A stretch of DNA of 11,633 nt, taken from NCBI GenBank assembly GCA_030671465.1, contig DAOVIP010000016.1:1-11633 (forward strand), read 5' to 3'. Position 1 is the stretch's first letter. Every line of letters begins with the position of its first letter. This DNA is from Candidatus Aminicenantota bacterium (lineage in GTDB: Bacteria > Acidobacteriota > Aminicenantia > UBA2199). A model generated the notes under the pieces. It was not told where the DNA came from. It was given only the letters and a program-made list of their open reading frames with translations, and made no database searches. Positions 6,482 through 11,633 of the stretch are shown here, piece by piece. The position numbers and the translations under genes were made by a program.

Positions 6482-7291
6482 TCACTCTGTTATTTCAGAT
6501 TTGCCAAGATTTTCCTTTTTTAAGGTGTTCATTATGTTGACAAAACGGGTTTTACTGATGGGATGATGGACAATGACTTTTCCGTTGTATATAATGCAGA
6601 AAACACCGAAGGGAGAGGGACTATCCTGTGCCTCCTGGAAATTTTTCAGGGTGATAATGCTGGTCTTTGTTCCAAATCTCTTCTCAGCAATGTCTTTTAT
6701 TTCTCTCACATTTTTTACGGTATACGGACACTGATCAGCCCTAATAATGGTTAATCCCCTGCCATATTGAGCCAATCGATCTTCCCAATTTCCATTAAAG
6801 GCAGGCGATAATGTATCTCGGGAAAACTTTTTTGCCAGGAGCTCAAAATCAGGGTGTGCCTGGTCTACCAATTCAAAACCATTCTTTAAAAAAAATTGTT
6901 TTCCGGCCATAAAAGCACCTTTACGGGTTACCACAGCAACCCCATCAAAATTCTCCCTTTGGGCATCATTTATGCATTCTCCAAGCAAGAGTGCTCCATA
7001 TCCTTGGCCTTTATATTTCTTTTTGAATCCTAAAAAAATGCAGTGAATAAACATATATCCTTTGGCTTTAACCGGCCTCCAGCAGAATTCTCCGGGAATA
7101 TATTCAATCATCCCCTGGGTACCATCAGTTTCCGAATACAGGGTTTTTATTTTCAATCCTTCGGAAAACCGATATTTTAACCATTCGATTTTTTCCGGGT
7201 ATCCATCCCGTTTTAGATTTTTATAACCGCAAATACCATAATCCAGGATGTTGCCCGAATGGGTATCGATGATCTGAACGCTTTCACTCAT
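6482..7291 (-). CDS. GNAT N-acetyltransferase with C-terminal YoaP-like domain
   Basis: The 269-residue protein has a GNAT fold in roughly residues 1-160. The acetyl-CoA pyrophosphate loop is KKYKGQGYGALLL (91-103), with the usual glycines at 95, 97 and 99; later GAFMAGKQFFLKNGFELV matches the last GNAT strands. From about 179 a second domain begins with GLTIIRADQCPYTVKNV and has a thioredoxin-like rhythm but a single cysteine, C188. This fusion is known in B. subtilis YoaP and relatives; acceptor substrates are unknown. The gene leads a probable two-gene unit with the OmdA-family protein. ATG 7291 has only a poor ribosome site: an AGGA-like stretch sits too close. No convincing promoter was found in the 89 bases before it. 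Confidence 0.87.
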   Translation of the reverse strand: MSESVQIIDTHSGNILDYGICGYKNLKRDGYPEKIEWLKYRFSEGLKIKTLYSETDGTQGMIEYIPGEFCWRPVKAKGYMFIHCIFLGFKKKYKGQGYGALLLGECINDAQRENFDGVAVVTRKGAFMAGKQFFLKNGFELVDQAHPDFELLAKKFSRDTLSPAFNGNWEDRLAQYGRGLTIIRADQCPYTVKNVREIKDIAEKRFGTKTSIITLKNFQEAQDSPSPFGVFCIIYNGKVIVHHPISKTRFVNIMNTLKKENLGKSEITE

Positions 7292-7326
7292 ATCCTATCT
7301 TTAAGACCAAAATAAAATCAAACTGT

Positions 7327-7350
7327 TTTCAAGGTCTGTCCTGCTTGAAA
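7327..7350. repeat. Inverted repeat between the AOR and acetyltransferase genes
   Basis: TTTCAAG (7327-7333) and CTTGAAA (7344-7350) are perfect reverse complements around a 10-base loop, 30 bases after the AOR stop on the minus strand. The sequence after it on that strand is T-rich but broken (TTTGATTTTATTTT), so it could be a weak terminator of the AOR operon or an operator for the acetyltransferase gene. Confidence 0.35.
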
Positions 7351-7380
7351 TATTTACAATAGCAAAACTGGGGTTGATCT

Positions 7381-9558
7381 TTACAGATGTTTTTTAACCA
7401 CCTCTATAACGTCGGGAAGATTCATTCCGATTTTATTGAGATGTTCAATGGTAGGGATCCCTTCCGGGGTCCAGCCTTTTCTTTTATAGGCAGCATCTCT
7501 CAGACGCTCATATTCCGCTTCTCGAAACTCTCTTAACATTCTTAGTTTTTCTTCACTGGTTTTGCCTACAGGGTCAATTCCCAAATTCTCTTTCAGTTGC
7601 TGATCATAACGCTCTTGACGGGATTCATACTCTTCAACAGTAACCGGGCCAGCTGATCTGAAGGGTATATCGTCATCCTTTCTTTTGCCGTGCCCCATGC
7701 GAATGTTGAAGATCTTCTGAAAATTATATACCCTTTCGGACTGAAGGATCAATTCATGCTTATCTGCATTCCGACCGGTTATGGCATTGAAGATATCCAC
7801 ATAATTCTGGACATGTTCCGGTACTTTGTTGGGTTCATCGGTTTCTGCATTTCCCTCCGGTTCAATATCATTCCAGGGCAATTTGCACAAACCCTGCAGC
7901 CCGAACCAGGTTCTAAACATGGGAAAATAGTGAAGCGCTTCCGCTTTATCCTCAAAAGTCGGGATCTGGTTGTTTACCATGTCCATAAAAATCAACCAGG
8001 CCTCATCATGCTGGGGACCTTTGAGGGCAAAGCCAAAACCACCCTGCTGGGCCAGTGATTCCTTGGAAACGTATTCGGAATATTCCAGGCCCTTGGTTTC
8101 CATACCGATATCATCCATCATTTTACGGTCAGCCCCAAAATGTTTTTCAAAATAGTGCTTCATCCATCGGACACCTTTACCAGCAATCAGTCCAAATCCC
8201 TCACCTCTGGAAATCCGGTGAAGCAATTCGAGTACATCACCGGAATTACCCCAGGAAAAATCCAGTCCTCCGGTTTTTTCACGATCCAGATAACCTTTCT
8301 CCCAGCACTCCATGATGAATGCAGTTAAGGTTCCAAAAGAAATGGTATCCAGCCCGTAAGTGTCACAGTAAAAATTGATTTCCAGTACGGCTCTGGGATC
8401 GAATATTCCTGTATTTGATCCCACACCGGCAATGGTTTCATATTCCGGTCCGTCTACCGTAACCAAATCTCCTTCATAGGGGCCGGTTTCCAGTTTGAAA
8501 TTGTCAGCAGCATGAGAACAGGCCATCGTACAACCAAACCAGCACCCATCAGGATAGTCATGGGTTAGATATTCGTCATAAAACACATTGGCTGATAAAT
8601 TTTTGGCCTTTTCATGGCTTCCAAATTTGTAATTCATGGTGGGCAACAAATCATATTCATTCATAACATCCACCAGGTTGGCGGTTCCCAGTTTACGCAT
8701 CTTGCACATCTGGTCATCCCGTTCCAGGATTTCATCGTGAAGTTTTAAGCCTGTTTTTTGCAGTTTTTCCAGATCTACAGGATTGGTGCTGTTTCCTTTT
8801 ACCCCGGAATACTTGATTACCAAGGCTTTAATTTTTTTGTCCCTAAAAACGGTTCCAATTCCACCTCTGCCGGCTTGTTTCAACCGGGAAATTTTTCGTC
8901 TTTTATCATAAAATGAAAAATTTAAACAGCCGATATAGGCATGTTCGGATCCGGTTCCGGCTGATACCGAAGAGATATGTTGCTTTTCAATCTCCCTTTC
9001 CGCAAACATCTCGACCATTTGTTCAGCCAGCACATGGGTATCCACAGCCTCACCTGGAGCCTCAAAGATTTTTACCATTCCGATATTGCCATCAATATAA
9101 ATAATGATGTCATTACTGGCTTTTCCCTGTATCTCCAGTGCATCAAACCCGGAAAATTTTAAATAAGGACCGAAATAACCACCGACATTACTGTCAATGG
9201 GAATATTGGTGAGGGGTGAAATTGAAGTGACAATTGATTTCCCAGAGCCCGGATAACTGGTATTTCCTCCAATCGGGCCGGTGGCAATATTTATTTCATT
9301 TTCTGGATCATCCCAACGGGTATCATCATTTACGGCATCCCACAGAAGTTTTAAATCAAAGCCCTTACCTCCGGTAAACTTTTCCTTCATTTCTTCGGTG
9401 ACTGGCTTTTCTTTGATTTCATTGGTTGAAATATTGATATAAAGGGTTCTGTTGGCATAGCCCTTTTTGATCTCCCCCAATTCATATTTATATTCCTTGA
9501 GTATTTTATGCCGGGCTTTAAGCATTTCAATGTCATGGATTTTATTGGTTTCACTCAT
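7381..9558 (-). CDS. aor: Tungsten/molybdenum-pterin oxidoreductase of the AOR family
   Basis: The 725-residue enzyme carries the AOR family hallmarks: GYANRTLYINIS (33-44), FTGGKGFDLKLLWD (61-74), GRGGIGTVFRDKKIKALVI (230-248), PEYETIAGVGSNTGIFDP (371-388), YGLDTISFGTLTAFIMECWEKG (401-422) and a final RKGWTPEGIPT (693-703). Four cysteines could bind the [4Fe-4S] cluster: C339, C343, C347 and, far downstream, C558 in GLCKLPW. The first three are spaced CX3CX3C rather than the usual CX2CX3C. The chain is about 100 residues longer than classical AORs, with a charged N-terminal addition of about 30 residues and a longer C-terminal tail. An aldehyde-to-acid or acyl reaction coupled to low-potential electron carriers is expected, but the substrate is open; resemblance to BamB-type benzoyl-CoA reductase or XOR-type branches is possible. 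An in-frame ATG at 9600 was rejected: ATG 9558 follows GGAGGAGG and lies 2 bases after the ferredoxin stop. Confidence 0.9.
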   Translation of the reverse strand: MSETNKIHDIEMLKARHKILKEYKYELGEIKKGYANRTLYINISTNEIKEKPVTEEMKEKFTGGKGFDLKLLWDAVNDDTRWDDPENEINIATGPIGGNTSYPGSGKSIVTSISPLTNIPIDSNVGGYFGPYLKFSGFDALEIQGKASNDIIIYIDGNIGMVKIFEAPGEAVDTHVLAEQMVEMFAEREIEKQHISSVSAGTGSEHAYIGCLNFSFYDKRRKISRLKQAGRGGIGTVFRDKKIKALVIKYSGVKGNSTNPVDLEKLQKTGLKLHDEILERDDQMCKMRKLGTANLVDVMNEYDLLPTMNYKFGSHEKAKNLSANVFYDEYLTHDYPDGCWFGCTMACSHAADNFKLETGPYEGDLVTVDGPEYETIAGVGSNTGIFDPRAVLEINFYCDTYGLDTISFGTLTAFIMECWEKGYLDREKTGGLDFSWGNSGDVLELLHRISRGEGFGLIAGKGVRWMKHYFEKHFGADRKMMDDIGMETKGLEYSEYVSKESLAQQGGFGFALKGPQHDEAWLIFMDMVNNQIPTFEDKAEALHYFPMFRTWFGLQGLCKLPWNDIEPEGNAETDEPNKVPEHVQNYVDIFNAITGRNADKHELILQSERVYNFQKIFNIRMGHGKRKDDDIPFRSAGPVTVEEYESRQERYDQQLKENLGIDPVGKTSEEKLRMLREFREAEYERLRDAAYKRKGWTPEGIPTIEHLNKIGMNLPDVIEVVKKHL

Positions 9559-9560
9559 GA

Positions 9561-9950
9561 TTACTCCTCCTCCACAATTTCCAAGGCTTTTTCCGGGCAT
9601 TCATCTGCACAGGATCCGCAGGCAATACACTTGAAAGGAACGATTAATCCGTGGTAGCGCCTCATGCTATCGGTTGGACAAATCGCCACACAAGCATAAC
9701 AGCCGATACACAGGTTCTTGTTGAGCATAACCACTCCTTTTTTATTGATGGTTAAAGCCAAGGTGGGACATTCTGCCACACAGATTCCGCACTGGTCACA
9801 TACATTTATATCAAAGGCTTCATTTTGAGCGGTAATTTTAATGCAGGAAAGTTCAGGATTGTCTTCTTTGAAATAAAGCTTGGAGCAAACACTCATGCAT
9901 ATATTGCATCCATTACACCGTTCCGGATAGGTTTTTAAATATTTAGTCAT
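9561..9950 (-). CDS. Ferredoxin-type electron-transfer subunit with four [4Fe-4S] motifs
   Basis: The 129-residue protein has four CX2CX2CX3C motifs: C12-C15-C18-C22, C51-C54-C57-C61, C81-C84-C87-C91 and C108-C111-C114-C118. The last three end in Cys-Pro as in classic ferredoxins; the first ends in Cys-Ser. One further cysteine, C36, lies outside the motifs. It should carry electrons between the adjacent AOR enzyme and a ferredoxin or other low-potential partner; similar small subunits accompany bacterial AorB and BamB-type enzymes. A longer frame starts at ATG 10010, but the promoter -10 at 9996-9991 would put that codon before the start of transcription, so ATG 9950 is chosen. It has AGGAGG (9971-9966) with a rather long 15-base gap. 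The end of the gene doubles as the ribosome site of the AOR gene. Confidence 0.9.
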   Translation of the reverse strand: MTKYLKTYPERCNGCNICMSVCSKLYFKEDNPELSCIKITAQNEAFDINVCDQCGICVAECPTLALTINKKGVVMLNKNLCIGCYACVAICPTDSMRRYHGLIVPFKCIACGSCADECPEKALEIVEEE

Positions 9951-9990
9951 GATAAAATTTACCAACCTCCTGTTGTCATTTAAAAAATTT

Positions 9991-10018
9991 ATTATACCAT
10001 TTACCGGCATTTAAGCAA
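9991..10018 (-). promoter_or_regulatory. Extended -10 promoter of the ferredoxin-AOR operon
   Basis: On the minus strand TGGTATAAT (9999-9991) is a perfect extended -10 element. A poor -35 candidate, TTGCTT (10018-10013), lies 16 bases upstream. Transcription would start near 9985, leaving a leader of about 35 bases before ATG 9950. It stands back to back with the thiS promoter. Confidence 0.65.
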
Positions 10019-10035
10019 AACAAAATTGATGGTAT
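9994..10035. promoter_or_regulatory. Inverted repeat spanning the divergent promoters
   Basis: ATACCAT (9994-10000) and ATGGTAT (10029-10035) are perfect reverse complements 28 bases apart. The left arm overlaps the -10 of the ferredoxin-AOR promoter and the right arm overlaps the -35 of the thiS promoter. One regulator bound to both arms could control both directions. Seven-base arms can also arise by chance. Confidence 0.35.
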
Positions 10036-10055
10036 TACCGTTGACATGTTATAAT
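10026..10055 (+). promoter_or_regulatory. Extended -10 promoter of the thiS-like gene
   Basis: TGTTATAAT (10047-10055) is a perfect extended -10. TTGATG (10026-10031), matching four of six -35 positions, lies 18 bases upstream. The start of transcription would be near 10062, only about 9 bases before ATG 10071. TGACA (10042-10046) and TGTCA (10061-10065) form a small inverted repeat around the -10 and may be an operator. Confidence 0.65.
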
Positions 10056-10070
10056 GTTATTGTCAGAAAA

Positions 10071-10274
10071 ATGATTATCTCCTTAAACAATAGAAAAACC
10101 ACCTTTGAGGCTGAAACCCTTACTGTCCGCGAGTTGTTTACCCTGATGAAATACAACTTTCCCATGATCGTGGTCAAAATAAATGGAATTTTGATTAAAA
10201 AGGATCAGTATAACCATACCACCATAAAGGATGGGGACAGGGTAGAAGCCATTCATCTGATCAGCGGCGGTTAA
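10071..10274 (+). CDS. thiS: ThiS/MoaD-type sulfur carrier protein
   Basis: The 67-residue protein has the ubiquitin-like pattern of ThiS: MIISLNNRKTTFEAETLTVRELF, then VVKINGILIKKDQY (34-47), KDGDRVEAIHLISGG (53-67), ending in the Gly66-Gly67 tail that is adenylated and thiocarboxylated. Sequence and length (about 66) favour ThiS over MoaD, but no other thiamin gene is present. Its position back to back with the AOR operon suggests it may instead serve as a MoaD-like sulfur donor for the metal-pterin cofactor. A longer frame reaches TTG 10026 and ATG 10029, but those codons lie in the promoter, so ATG 10071 is chosen. No Shine-Dalgarno sequence precedes it and the leader is only about 9 bases, so initiation may be near-leaderless. 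Confidence 0.85.
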   Translation: MIISLNNRKTTFEAETLTVRELFTLMKYNFPMIVVKINGILIKKDQYNHTTIKDGDRVEAIHLISGG

Positions 10275-10311
10275 ACCGTTATACATTGGAATTGGAAAAA
10301 GGAGTTCGTAA

Positions 10312-11499
10312 ATGATATTGAAAAAAGGTTTCTTGGTAAAATTTTTTATATTCATATTCCTGACCTTCAGCCTCTACGGCATAGTAAAAACCAAGGCTGT
10401 CACCAATATTATTTTCATGGTACCGGATGGTTTGGCTATATCCAATGTGACAGCGGCCCGTGTTTATGCTTTTGGTACCAATAAACAGAGACTTTACCTT
10501 GAAACCCTGGACCAGATCGGTTACCAGAGCACCCATTCATTAAACAGTATGATCACCGATTCGGCTGCCGCGGCCTCGGCCTGGGCCTGTGGAGAAAAAT
10601 TTAATAACGGAGAAATTTCTTTTCATTGCAAAACCAGAACTTCACCCAGAACCATTCTGGAACTGGCCCGGGAAATGGGAAAAAAATCAGGACTGGTCGC
10701 TACATCATCCATTACCCATGCTACACCGGCTGCATTTGGTGCCCATGTTAGTGACCGAGACTGTGAAAACGAGATCGCCCGGCAATATATTGTCAAAAAC
10801 GGAATAGACATTCTATTGGGTGCAGGAAAGGGTATATTTCAGTCATCCGAAATGGGAGCGGATCCCTGCGGCACCTATGGAGACTTTATTGAACTGGCCA
10901 AAGAAAGAGATTATACAATAGTGAATACCCGTGAAGAGATGTTCCGTTCCCATAAAACTGCAAAAAAATTACTGGGATTGTTTCGGCATGTTTCACTTAC
11001 CCCGGCCCATCGAAGAGCCAAAGTAAAAAAATCACAGGATGAACCCCGCCTGGCTGAGATGACCGGGGTTGCACTTCAATTTTTGGAAACCCATCAAAAA
11101 GGTTTCTTCTTACTGGTTGAAGGATCCCAGATCGATTGGGCCAACCATGCCAATAATTTGGAATACCAGATCAGCGAAACCCTTGAATTCGACAAGGCAG
11201 TCAAGGTTGTTCTGGACTGGGTAAATCAGGATAAGAACCGAAAAGAAAGTACACTGATTGTTATTGTTTCCGATCATGACTGTGGAGGCTTCGCCATCAA
11301 GGGTCCCTGGGGAAAAACATTGACCCAGCCGGGACAGTATGTCAATGCAGGATGGATCTGGGGAAGCCATACTGGTGAAGACACCATAATCTGGAGTCAG
11401 GGCCCATATTCAAGTCATCTGGGAAAAGCCATTGACAATACCGATATTTTCCACATAATGAAAGCGGCGCTTTACGGAAAAGAATATCAAAAGCAATAA
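10312..11499 (+). CDS. Alkaline phosphatase, PhoA family, exported
   Basis: The 395-residue enzyme hydrolyses phosphate monoesters outside the cytoplasm. An N-terminal signal sequence is visible: basic start MILKKGFLVK, hydrophobic core to about 25, possible cleavage after TKA (27-29). Metal and catalytic residues, by comparison with E. coli PhoA, are D39 (VPDG), nucleophile S84 in TDSAAAASAWACG, T138 in THATPAAFGAH, E270 and D275 in EGSQIDWANHANN, H279, D321-H322 in SDHDCGG, and H353 in GSHTGED. H136 stands where E. coli has D153, and W276 where it has K328; such changes also occur in Vibrio-type enzymes and affect the third metal site. At 395 residues it is shorter than E. coli PhoA (about 450 mature). 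AAAGGAG (10298-10304) precedes ATG 10312. It lies 37 bases after thiS with no terminator between, so co-transcription is likely although the functions seem unrelated. No Pho box was recognised. Confidence 0.92.
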   Translation: MILKKGFLVKFFIFIFLTFSLYGIVKTKAVTNIIFMVPDGLAISNVTAARVYAFGTNKQRLYLETLDQIGYQSTHSLNSMITDSAAAASAWACGEKFNNGEISFHCKTRTSPRTILELAREMGKKSGLVATSSITHATPAAFGAHVSDRDCENEIARQYIVKNGIDILLGAGKGIFQSSEMGADPCGTYGDFIELAKERDYTIVNTREEMFRSHKTAKKLLGLFRHVSLTPAHRRAKVKKSQDEPRLAEMTGVALQFLETHQKGFFLLVEGSQIDWANHANNLEYQISETLEFDKAVKVVLDWVNQDKNRKESTLIVIVSDHDCGGFAIKGPWGKTLTQPGQYVNAGWIWGSHTGEDTIIWSQGPYSSHLGKAIDNTDIFHIMKAALYGKEYQKQ

Positions 11500-11502
11500 T
11501 CA

Positions 11503-11528
11503 AACCTGGATTCTCACCTCGGTTTTTT
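11503..11528 (+). terminator. Probable intrinsic terminator after the phosphatase gene
   Basis: AACC-T-GG (11504-11510) can pair with CC-TC-GGTT (11517-11524), an interrupted six-pair stem around ATTCTCA, running into a run of six T (11523-11528). It lies 4 bases after the phosphatase stop. The stem is weaker than the one at 4281-4304. Confidence 0.5.
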
Positions 11529-11529
11529 A

Positions 11530-11558
11530 TTGACATTTCGTATCTGGTCATGTACAAT
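11530..11558 (+). promoter_or_regulatory. Sigma70-type promoter facing the right edge
   Basis: A perfect TTGACA (11530-11535) and TACAAT (11553-11558, one mismatch) have a 17-base spacer. Transcription would start near 11565 towards a gene beyond the window; no coding frame on the plus strand starts before the end at 11633. Confidence 0.7.
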
Positions 11559-11633
11559 TTTTTCTCGGTTAGAATTATATATTCATCGACACATAAAACA
11601 ATTCTTCCCAGATTAAGAACAACAATTATAAAT

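Noticed and set aside
7690..8058. 122-codon plus-strand frame inside the AOR gene
   Set aside because: It is antisense to conserved AOR sequence and lacks a convincing ribosome site.
9559..9600. Upstream ATG at 9600 for the AOR gene
   Set aside because: It lies inside the ferredoxin coding region and adds a non-family peptide; ATG 9558 has a strong GGAGGAGG site and near-zero spacing.
9951..10010. Upstream ATG at 10010 for the ferredoxin
   Set aside because: A perfect extended -10 at 9999-9991 would start transcription downstream of it, and AGGAGG lies between it and ATG 9950.
10041..10055. TTGACA at 10041-10046 as -35 of the thiS promoter
   Set aside because: It is only 3 bases from TATAAT at 10050; TTGATG at 10026 has a workable 18-base spacer, and no -10 lies 17 bases after the TTGACA.
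9951..10070. Molybdenum/tungsten cofactor riboswitch upstream of the ferredoxin-AOR or thiS genes
   Set aside because: Predicted leaders are only about 35 and 9 bases, far too short for that structured RNA.
11342..11557. 71-codon minus-strand frame over the phosphatase 3' end
   Set aside because: Most of it is antisense to the conserved C-terminal part of the phosphatase; no promoter or domain supports it.

Overview
The window is bacterial chromosome of roughly 45% G+C. It shows strong AGGAGG-type ribosome sites and sigma70-like promoters. It has no rRNA, tRNA, CRISPR array, transposase or phage gene. The gene content points to an anaerobe, or a facultative anaerobe with an active anaerobic metabolism: a two-subunit class I iron-sulfur fumarase, a tungsten/molybdenum-pterin oxidoreductase of the aldehyde:ferredoxin oxidoreductase (AOR) family with a ferredoxin partner carrying four clusters, and amino-acid uptake and oxidation genes. 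The sequence does not fix a phylum.

Layout, left to right. Positions 1-97 hold a possible gene start running off the left edge, overlapped by an inverted repeat. At 98-913 (minus) lies a zinc-ribbon SAM methyltransferase with its own promoter. At 1014-3562 (minus) an APC-family amino-acid permease overlaps an FAD-dependent DAO-family oxidase through a GTGA junction, which looks like a transport-and-oxidise operon. At 3813-4259 (plus) is an Hsp20 small heat-shock protein behind a near-consensus promoter. A strong hairpin at 4273-4311 works in both directions and separates it from the convergent fumarase alpha/beta operon (4335-5775, minus).

At 5881-7291 (minus) are a GNAT acetyltransferase with a YoaP-like C-terminal domain and a YdeI/OmpD-associated (OmdA) protein, probably co-transcribed. 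At 7381-9950 (minus) a ferredoxin-like protein with four [4Fe-4S] motifs is followed 2 bases later by a 725-residue AOR-family enzyme. Back to back with this pair, at 10071-10274 (plus), is a ThiS/MoaD-type sulfur carrier ending in Gly-Gly, then a PhoA-type alkaline phosphatase (10312-11499, plus) and a probable terminator. A good promoter at 11530-11558 faces out of the right edge.

The most interesting part is the divergent AOR-ferredoxin/sulfur-carrier locus. The carrier could supply sulfur for the pterin dithiolene of the AOR cofactor, and the AOR protein is long, with unusual cysteine spacing. The two promoters lie close together, and one 7-base inverted repeat overlaps core elements of both, which suggests joint control. 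The rest is ordinary metabolic and stress-response content.
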